Below, piece after piece: positions 6,437 through 12,747 of a stretch of DNA of 12,747 bases; positions within the stretch are counted from its first letter, which is position 1, and each line of letters begins with the position of its first letter. Position numbers and translations under genes: made by a program. The notes beneath the pieces are model-generated. The model ran no database searches. It was not told where the DNA came from and saw nothing but the letters and a program-made list of their open reading frames with translations. Origin of the DNA: CAYUST01 sp041908765 (GTDB lineage Bacteria; Patescibacteriota; Gracilibacteria; Absconditabacterales; Absconditicoccaceae); contig JAYREU010000030.1 in assembly GCA_041908765.1 (NCBI GenBank), positions 1 to 12,747 of the forward strand. Reading direction: 5' to 3'.

Positions 6437-9400
6437 ATGATGAAAAAATTTGTATTACTTTCTCTTATTTGTTTTGCCTTTCATCTTGCGCAGGCGCAAG
6501 TGAAAGAAGACCCCGTTGGTGACGATGTCACCAGCACGACGCTTCTTGTAGATACAGCGGATGGAGCAGCTGTACTCATCACGTATACGCTACGAAATGA
6601 AGAATTGCTCCAACTGATGGGTAACATGTTTGGCGCTGACACTACCGTTTACCTACCTTGTAACGGGAAGTTTGATACGACTAGACTTACCCCTCCGCCC
6701 TATGGCAAGGACACCTTTGAAGTGCTGGATTTTGCGCTCAAACCTTGTGTAGTTGATGATTTGAAAAAGGGTATGGCACTGCAAGGTGCGTGCGTAAAGG
6801 CCAAGCTTCACCAGGATTCCGTGTTGGGGAGAAACAGTTGCAACAACATCTCCAAAAAAGGAGGCTATCCCATCGCTTACTGCGTACGAGCCGAAGATAA
6901 TCCTCGCAGTATTGTCTATGTGGATATTGATCCAGAGGGCGCAAGCAATTTGGACTCACTACTGATGAACTTCTTCTTACCACTGGAAAATGTAAATGAC
7001 AACCAACCTCCCTCCAACGTCAAAGACCCCAACAATATCCAAGAGGTGGTAGTCAGAGTGTATGAAGATGGCGTCCTCAAAAAGACCTTAGTCACGCCCG
7101 TGTTGTCGAAACATGTCCGTGATACAGCATTTTGGGTACCGTTCTTTATAGATCTTCCGATGGTCAAGGGGAAGAAATATCAGATCCAACTGTACGGCAA
7201 CAAACCCATCTACCCGAATAGGTCACTCTCTTTGATGGACTTTTTTGGCTTTCGGTTAGTGACCTCATGCAAGGTGATTGGCAAAAGCTGTACGTGGACG
7301 GGACCAAGAACCATCTTGGAATTGGATGATGAGTGCCAACCTGCTTCGCTATTGCTTTGGGAAAGCACTTGTCAGGATAGCTTTTTGGTCTATGTAGTGA
7401 AGATTGATACCGTGAGACCAGTCATCACTCGTTGTCAGCGAGACACGATGATAGAGCTTCCCAAAGGTATCTGTGAATTTGATTTCAATGTTTTGCCGAT
7501 AGCCTATGTGGATAATTGTACGCAGACGCATGTGGAGGTATTTTCGAAGTATGGAAATTTACGGACTAATGGTGGTCTGCTCACGGGCATTCGCCCAGGC
7601 AAACATACCATAGTGTACGTAGTGACTGATGCATGCGGTAATAGCACCTCTTGTTCGTTTGAGTTGCGGGTCAAGGAGAAAAAAGGGTTTAGTCTCATCT
7701 GCAGTCAAGGAAAAGTAGTGGTGTTAAGTGATTCCTGTACAACAATACCTGCCAAAACTTTCAAACCTATCACCCAAGGATTATGTTGTGATTCTACAAT
7801 CATCATAGTCCAACGGATGGATCGGGTAAGTACGGGAAAAGATGTTGAATTTTGTTGTGGAGATGTGGGGCAACGCGTGATGGTGAGAGTCATTGTCAAA
7901 AGCTACTGTGATCCACTAGATTCTAATGAGTGTATGATAGAAGTAGAAGTACAGGATAAACGACCTCCACGCATCGAATGTGAACCAGATTTGGCGGTAG
8001 ATTGTAGTATTTTTGATACGACGATCCTAGACACAATTGGTAGACCTACGATAAAAGAAGAGTGCGGATTTACGTTGCGAGAAGATCGTATGATCAATAT
8101 CAATGCTTGCAAGAGCGGGACGATCATGCGTACTTGGACAGCAACCGATGCATCTGGAAATACGGCTACTTGCAAACAGACTATCTATATCATCAATCCA
8201 AGTCGATTTAGCGAAAGTGATATCACGTGGCCCAAAGATGATACGTTGATAGGATGTACATGGAACACGGATCCATCGCTGACGGGGAGACCTCGATGGG
8301 TGGAGCCTGGATGTTACAATGACATAGTGGTGTATGTGCCTAATGATAGACGTATCATGTTTCCAAACCCCAAGTTTGGGATTTGTGCAATCATTGAACG
8401 GACCTGGTTGGTCAGCGACAACTGTCAGCCTGGCCCAGGGTATAGGCATGTACAACGTATTGTGTTAAAAGACACGACATTACCAGTGATTGTCTATTGT
8501 CCTGCTGATACGACGATAGGGAATTTTGGTGCATGTTCTAGCTTGGTTAATGTGAAGTTGCCACCTGTGCTTGCTAAGGACTGTCATGGTATACTACATA
8601 TTACCAACAATGGTCAATATAGCACCAACAAAGGCGCTGATGCGAGTGGGAAATATCCCATTGGAACACATCACATCACCTATGTGGTGACGGATAGTTG
8701 TGGCAATACGGCTACTTGTAAAACTACGGTGACCGTCGTGGATAGAAAACCACCGACGCCATATTGTTCAAACGGTATAATTACTACCGTGGGGAATATG
8801 GGGGCCATGGGAATTATGGTCGGTGTCTGGGCAAAGGATTTGAACAAAGGATCGTATGATGATTGTTGTCACGATAGTACACTTACCTTTTCGTTCTCCG
8901 GTGATTCACTGGTCATGGGACGGGTATTTACCTGTGCAGACGTTGGTGAAAATGAGGTACAGATGTGGGTGATCGATTGTCATGGCAATAAGTCATTCTG
9001 CACAACCAAAGTGATAATCCAAGATAATCGTGGTTGGTGTCCTCCAGGTGATACGATGAACATAGGTGGTACATTACGTTCGTTGTCAGGGAAACCGCTT
9101 GAGGAAGTGACTGTCGCACTCAATGCACGTGACACTTTGGTAACTAGCACCTATTTGTATACGCAATTGATGAAAGGTACGTATACGATTCGTCCAAGTA
9201 AACAAGGTGATCCACTCGATGGAGTGAGTACAGCAGATATTGTCAAAATCCAGAGGCATATTTTAGGAAATGAACCATTTAGTCCCTACCAATTACTTGC
9301 TGGGGATGTGAATTGTAGTGGTTCAATCACTGCAGCAGATATCGCAGAGATCAGAAAACTTATACTTGGCGTATCCACTGATTTCTCCTGTCATTCTTCC

Positions 9401-9898
9401 TGGATGTTTGTGCCAACTGCGTATATCTTCCCCGATCCAAGTAATCCGTGGAATTGTCCTCAAGAGATCAAGATACAACCTCTGGTTGTTTCACGATTGA
9501 ACGAGCATTTCATCGGTATCAAACGAGGAGATGTGAATGGGTCAAGTACAGGGGCTTTCTCGGGAGATGATCGACAGCTGATGAAACGAAGTAACGACTT
9601 CGACCTACAGTTTATTGATTCATTGTACCAAAAAGCCCTTGCATATGAATTATCTAGGACGGTGCTCACTGCAGTACCCAATCCTACTAATGACTATGTA
9701 CACATTACCTTGCCCCAAGTTGTCCCCCAAGCATTATTCATCCATCTCGAGTCAGGAGGGAAAGTTCCTAACTGCTTGAGTTATGAGGTACATGATGATG
9801 TATTGCGCGTAGACATGCGTTTGTATCCACCTGGTGTTTACACTTTGGTGATAAAGACACAGACGTGGAGATACGTAGCGAGAGTTGTTAAAATGTAA
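6437..9898 (+). CDS. large secreted HYR/dockerin-type protein with T9SS C-terminal sorting domain (Bacteroidota-like)
   Basis: An 1153-residue protein with signal peptide MMKKFVLLSLICFAFHLAQA. In order: an N-terminal region of unknown fold (about 22-320); HYR (hyalin-repeat, Ig-like) modules at about 326-415 and 679-767, marked by VTDACGNST-SC and VTDSCGNTATC, with a related module at 507-585 (TATDASGNTATC); Cys-rich modules between (420-505, 775-870); a carboxypeptidase-regulatory-like stretch (from about 877); and a dockerin-like block at 925-1060 with DIVKIQRHILG, GDVNCSGSITAADI and FIGIKRGDVNGS. The last part (about 1073-1153) is a type-A T9SS sorting domain: PNPTNDYVHI at its start, PPGVYTLVI and YVARVVKM at its end. 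This layout is characteristic of Saprospiraceae-type Bacteroidota. There are 79 glycines and no UGA, unlike the recoded neighbours. No T9SS is known in CPR bacteria, so its export route here is unclear. Binding partner or adhesion role is unknown. Confidence 0.88.
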   Translation: MMKKFVLLSLICFAFHLAQAQVKEDPVGDDVTSTTLLVDTADGAAVLITYTLRNEELLQLMGNMFGADTTVYLPCNGKFDTTRLTPPPYGKDTFEVLDFALKPCVVDDLKKGMALQGACVKAKLHQDSVLGRNSCNNISKKGGYPIAYCVRAEDNPRSIVYVDIDPEGASNLDSLLMNFFLPLENVNDNQPPSNVKDPNNIQEVVVRVYEDGVLKKTLVTPVLSKHVRDTAFWVPFFIDLPMVKGKKYQIQLYGNKPIYPNRSLSLMDFFGFRLVTSCKVIGKSCTWTGPRTILELDDECQPASLLLWESTCQDSFLVYVVKIDTVRPVITRCQRDTMIELPKGICEFDFNVLPIAYVDNCTQTHVEVFSKYGNLRTNGGLLTGIRPGKHTIVYVVTDACGNSTSCSFELRVKEKKGFSLICSQGKVVVLSDSCTTIPAKTFKPITQGLCCDSTIIIVQRMDRVSTGKDVEFCCGDVGQRVMVRVIVKSYCDPLDSNECMIEVEVQDKRPPRIECEPDLAVDCSIFDTTILDTIGRPTIKEECGFTLREDRMININACKSGTIMRTWTATDASGNTATCKQTIYIINPSRFSESDITWPKDDTLIGCTWNTDPSLTGRPRWVEPGCYNDIVVYVPNDRRIMFPNPKFGICAIIERTWLVSDNCQPGPGYRHVQRIVLKDTTLPVIVYCPADTTIGNFGACSSLVNVKLPPVLAKDCHGILHITNNGQYSTNKGADASGKYPIGTHHITYVVTDSCGNTATCKTTVTVVDRKPPTPYCSNGIITTVGNMGAMGIMVGVWAKDLNKGSYDDCCHDSTLTFSFSGDSLVMGRVFTCADVGENEVQMWVIDCHGNKSFCTTKVIIQDNRGWCPPGDTMNIGGTLRSLSGKPLEEVTVALNARDTLVTSTYLYTQLMKGTYTIRPSKQGDPLDGVSTADIVKIQRHILGNEPFSPYQLLAGDVNCSGSITAADIAEIRKLILGVSTDFSCHSSWMFVPTAYIFPDPSNPWNCPQEIKIQPLVVSRLNEHFIGIKRGDVNGSSTGAFSGDDRQLMKRSNDFDLQFIDSLYQKALAYELSRTVLTAVPNPTNDYVHITLPQVVPQALFIHLESGGKVPNCLSYEVHDDVLRVDMRLYPPGVYTLVIKTQTWRYVARVVKM

Positions 9899-9921
9899 TC
9901 TTCGTGATAACCAAAACGTTG

Positions 9922-9949
9922 AAAGCCCCGCGTATCGCGGGGCTTTTTT
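9922..9949 (+). terminator. strong Rho-independent terminator of the HYR/dockerin gene
   Basis: AAAGCCCCGCG (9922-9932), loop TAT, CGCGGGGCTTT (9936-9946) followed by more T: an 11-bp GC-rich perfect stem, 24 bases behind the TAA. From the minus strand the T-tract is shorter, but it could also help stop the DUF4215 gene coming from the right. Confidence 0.93.
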
Positions 9950-10006
9950 ATTTATATCTTCACTAAAAGTGAATGTAATGAAACTTTTATTGATTGATAT
10001 AATTGT

Positions 10007-10028
10007 CCCGCAACCTATGGTTTGCGGG
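10007..10028. other. hairpin in the convergent gap
   Basis: CCCGCAACC (10007-10015), loop TAT, GGTTTGCGGG (10019-10028), one base bulged. It lies 53 bases past the stop of the DUF4215 gene (minus). There is no T-tract on either strand. It may protect the 3' end of the DUF4215 mRNA. A small inverted repeat TTCACT-AAA-AGTGAA lies nearby at 9959-9973. Otherwise 9899-10080 holds nothing I can name. Confidence 0.4.
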
Positions 10029-10080
10029 ATTCGTCCTCTAAAACAATTGCATGCAATGCCGCGTTGTGTGCTTTCTTGTT

Positions 10081-12156
10081 TTACCCTTCCTCTCTCCATG
10101 AGCGATAATAGGTGAGGTGTTCTTTCACCATCACGGGTTCTTTGAAGAGCATCATACGATATCGAACTTTGTAGGTATCTACGTCGTATCAGAGTACAAA
10201 GAAAACGAGGATACTCATGCCAGTAATCTTGGCAAATGACTTACCTCCAGTCAAACCACCTCGTGGATGTGGTGTTGAACGGTAAGGTGCTGCATGTTCG
10301 TCGAGTGGACCATTTTTTCATCCTTTAGCACTTTGTGTGCCAAATTTTTGTTCTTCGAAAAGTTCGCGTTCAGACCAACGAGGGGACTTTCTAAACTCAT
10401 CAACAGTTTTTAACTTTTCAGTAATGAGATCTGGTTTTTGCTGTGTACTAGGTTTTTTCCCAATTTTTATGCTATCAGTTGTTCCAAGATCATTCGTCGT
10501 AGTGCCATCAGTCTGCCCATTTCAGGGACCACCTTCTGTTTTGGTAGCTGTATCAGGGATGTCGGTTTCAAAGGTATCTTCATTTTCAAAACGAGTAGTT
10601 TCATTGGTACAACGTTGACTACAGCCATCCCCATTGGTGAGGTTACCATCATCACATTGTTCTGCAGCATCCAAGTTTCCATTGCCACAAGTGACAGGAC
10701 CACCACTCTGGCAGTTGATACCACAGTTATCTGCTTCTGATCTATTGCCGTCATCACAATTTTCATTTGGCTGATTTATCATGCCATCACCACAGAATGC
10801 ACCTCGTTCTCTTTGACATTGTGCGCTACAACTATCACCATTGGTAGTATTGCCATCGTCACAAACTTCATCGCCTTCACGAATACCATTACCACAGTAC
10901 ATAGTATAGAGGGGTGCGCAATCGGTACTACAATTATCGTTATTACTGGTATTGCCATCATCACAACGTTCACCAATTTCAACAATACTATTTCAGCAGG
11001 TACTGATCGGGACAATGATAGGTTCATACGCACACGATGAATTACAACCATCACCATTGGTGAGATTGCCATCATCACATGCCTCAGAAGGTTGATTGAT
11101 ACTGCCATCTCAACAGATTGGAACTACCTCAGTTTGGCACTGTGCACTACATCCATCCCCGTTGGCAATGTTTCCATCATCACATTGTTCTGTAGGTTGA
11201 TTTATGTCATTATCACCACAATAGTGCGTTGGTTCAGTGGTACAAGTTGCGCTACACCCATCTCCGTTGGTAATGTTTCCATCGTCACATAATTCACTAC
11301 CTTCTTGTACTGCATTTCCACATACGGCTACTGATTGCGTTGTGGGATTTTCGGTAGTGGGTGTGTTTGGTCACCCTGTTGGCACGTAAGGACTGTAGGT
11401 GAAGGTCCATGGATTTGACATCACCGCATTCCCCAATAAATCTCTGGCTTCTACACGTCGATACTGTGACCCTCTGAGATAGAGTGGCGTGACGAGTGTC
11501 GCACTGGTAGCAGTAGAAATAAATGTATAGGTATCATTAGGAGGAAAGGATATATCACGTGATATATAGATTTGATAATCCGCAAATCCTACTCAAGTGT
11601 CTACTGAAGCATTTCGATTAAGCACTAGATTTGTATCTGTGATTACCGTCATATTGTTTGGAACTATTGGACTACTTGTATTGGGAGGAGTTTGATCCAG
11701 TTGTACTTGATATAAAGTAATACATGCCTCATTTTGCGAAGTGTCTAGTGTGCCAAACCATACATTTTTGATACCATCTCCTGGTGTAAGCGAGAAGGGA
11801 ATAAGTGTTTGTTGCATTGCAGGAATTGAACCAATAACATTTGGAGTTACATCTCCGTCTATCTCGAGATCACTCGCTTGCTCTGCATACGCTGATCACT
11901 GGAGAGTAGTGAGATTCGTAAAGAGCTCACCTCCAATATTGAGTATGTTGTTGCCAACGATCCCATCAAGCGTTAAGGAGCATGCATATTCATTTATTCA
12001 TTGGAGAGAAGTTACTCAGACAGCCTGCCCAAAAACTACATTTCCTGGTTGTACACAAATGAACAAAGAACTTGCGCATACAATTCGCAAAAAGTATCTC
12101 GGTGATTTGACCGGGTAATGTGATGAAATAAGGCTTTTACTTTGTGTTTTTTGCAT
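10081..12156 (-). CDS. exported DUF4215 Cys-rich repeat surface protein with Ig-like domain and LG[FY]DV..VRYR C-terminus; UGA-recoded
   Basis: A 691-residue protein from ATG 12154-12156 to TAA 10081-10083. A basic N-terminus with hydrophobic IVCASSLFICV suggests a signal peptide. A beta-rich domain and a FnIII/Ig-like domain (about 160-250; TPPNTSSP at its start, Y-x-x-VEARDLLGNA near its end) lead to seven DUF4215 repeats at about 279-516, each of the form CGN/CGD-x(5-8)-E-x-CDDGN-x-x-NGDGCS-x-x-C. A polar Thr/Asp/Lys-rich linker follows, then a membrane segment (about 644-660) and the C-terminal motif LGYDVDTYKVRYRMM with a basic tail. Ten in-frame TGA codons (12016, 11998, 11896, 11593, 11371, 11110, 10993, 10522, 10318, 10189). 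Those at 11110 and 10993 encode the invariant Gly of CGD and CGN, and that at 10189 the Gly of the LGYDV motif. Role unknown; DUF4215 arrays are usually extracellular. Confidence 0.88.
10609..11322 (-). repeat. tandem array of seven DUF4215-coding repeats
   Basis: Seven diverged units of roughly 95-120 bp, recognised on the plus strand by the recurring core CCATCATCACA (coding CDDG) and by C/G-D/N-G spacing. They are coding repeats with strongly conserved Cys, Asp and Gly codons, open to unequal recombination that would change repeat number. Confidence 0.85.
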
Positions 12157-12191
12157 TGAGTACGAGAATTCAAAAAGAGAATACGCATATT

Positions 12192-12220
12192 ATTATATAG
12201 AGAATAGATGAAAGTGTCAA
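12192..12220 (-). promoter_or_regulatory. perfect consensus promoter of the DUF4215 gene
   Basis: On the minus strand TTGACA (12215-12220), 17 bases, TATAAT (12192-12197), about 35 bases before the ATG. It matches the WxL-like gene's promoter beyond the boxes: both have an A-run ending in AAATTTGACA, an ATGTA a little further upstream and TATATAAT at the -10. Confidence 0.88.
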
Positions 12221-12322
12221 ATTTTTTGATACATTTTACATACTCTATTTTGCATGTTCACAGGTTGTATTCTTTTATAAGATGCGTATCTTGGCTGTAC
12301 CTTATTTATCTCTTTTCACTCC

Positions 12323-12747
12323 ATGCAAAAACGTGTATTGACCTGAGTCAAACCCACAGGAGACCAATTACATATAGGCAATTATTTTGGCGCAGTAGAG
12401 CCAATGGTACGCCTAAGCCACCAAGAGGATATGCGTGTATTTATGTTTGTGGCCAATCTTCATGCATTGACCGAGTTTCACAATGCTGAAGCTATCCGCA
12501 AAAATACCCTGACTACCGTCAAAACCTATTTGGCCTGTGGCCTTGACCCCAAACAAGTACTTATCTACAATCAGTCAGATATCAGCGCACATACGCAATT
12601 GATGCGGGTCTTAGCATGCGTCACCAATATGTGATTTATGAAACGCATGCACGCATTCAAAGCCGCAATAGATGCAGGCAAAGAGGATGAAATTAGTGTC
12701 GGGACGTTCAATTATCCTATCCTCATGGCGGCGGATATTTTGTTATA
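12323..12747 (+). CDS. trpS: tryptophanyl-tRNA synthetase (5' part; runs off the window), UGA-recoded
   Basis: The first 141 codons of a class I aminoacyl-tRNA synthetase that charges tRNA-Trp. Residues 6-25 read LTGVKPTGDQLHIGNYFGAV: the family's TG-[VI]-[QK]-PTG motif followed by HIGN, the HIGH-type ATP-binding signature. Downstream, 'YNQSDISAHTQLMRVLACVTNM' and 'FNYPILMAADILL' match the conserved TrpRS QSD-x-x-x-HT and YP-[VIT]-LMAADIL blocks. Two in-frame TGA codons: 12344 is Gly8 of the TG motif and 12632 is residue 104 (NM-G-F). The ATG at 12323 gives the usual N-terminal length for TrpRS. The KMSKS loop and tRNA-binding part lie outside the window. The gene diverges from the DUF4215 gene across 166 bp. 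Confidence 0.95.

Noticed and set aside
10007..10028. Rho-independent terminator for the DUF4215 gene
   Set aside because: Good stem but no T-tract on either strand; listed only as a hairpin.
9899..10080. Small gene or tRNA in the convergent gap
   Set aside because: Open frames there are chance overlaps of both gene ends, and no cloverleaf could be recognised.
10467..11292. Several overlapping open frames across the DUF4215 array, on both strands
   Set aside because: They are out-of-frame shadows of the repeat DNA; only the minus frame with CDDGN repeats connects to the signal peptide and the C-terminal anchor.
10609..11322. CRISPR-like regular repeats
   Set aside because: Units are about 95-120 bp, diverged, coding throughout, and lack identical repeats separated by unique spacers.
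12323..12747. UGA = tryptophan (Mycoplasma-type code 4)
   Set aside because: In TrpRS, the mutase, the M42 peptidase and DUF4215 repeats the UGA columns are invariant Gly, and Trp is encoded by TGG throughout.

Overview
The window is bacterial chromosomal DNA from an organism that reads UGA as glycine (genetic code 25). That code is known from the candidate phyla Absconditabacteria (SR1) and Gracilibacteria (BD1-5), so the source is very probably one of these ultra-small CPR/Patescibacteria. Five genes carry 29 in-frame TGA codons in total. Several of these fall where the family has an invariant glycine: the TrpRS 'TG-KPTG' motif, the residue after SHNP in phosphomannomutase, 'PSPTGFE' in the M42 peptidase, and the CGN/CGD glycines of DUF4215 repeats. 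All real stops are TAA or TAG. Standard-code gene calling would break these genes into fragments. No start has a clear Shine-Dalgarno sequence; the leaders are AT-rich.

Layout: 1-177 holds the tail of an unidentified + strand gene, a hairpin element and a second copy of that tail. A long bidirectional terminator follows (206-254). Next are an M42-family metallopeptidase (1428->292, minus) and a divergent phosphomannomutase/phosphoglucomutase (1546->2997, plus). Positions 3075-6223 (minus) carry a surface-protein cluster: a DUF916-like membrane protein with a histone-H1-like lysine tail, an Ig-like/acidic proline-rich anchored protein, and a small WxL-like secreted protein with its own consensus promoter. 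Divergent from it, 6437->9898 (plus) encodes an 1153-residue HYR/dockerin protein with a Bacteroidota-type T9SS C-terminal sorting domain and no UGA codon among 79 glycines, so it is probably a horizontal acquisition. A strong terminator follows. Then come a minus-strand seven-repeat DUF4215 surface protein (12156->10081) and, divergently, the start of tryptophanyl-tRNA synthetase (12323->window end).

Most of the window is therefore cell-surface machinery: five predicted exported proteins alongside housekeeping enzymes. Two of them (3671-5029 and 10081-12156) look like paralogues in architecture: signal peptide, beta-rich domain, Ig/FnIII-like domain, variable stalk, C-terminal membrane segment. 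They share a C-terminal motif LG[FY]DV[ED]-x(0-2)-[RK]VRYR[LM][LM] that I do not recognise and propose as a lineage-specific anchor or sorting signal. The WxL-like plus DUF916-like pairing recalls the Csc/WxL surface clusters of Firmicutes, here without LPXTG anchors. This is the best candidate for an undescribed system in the window. The functional link between these proteins is inferred from sequence and proximity only.
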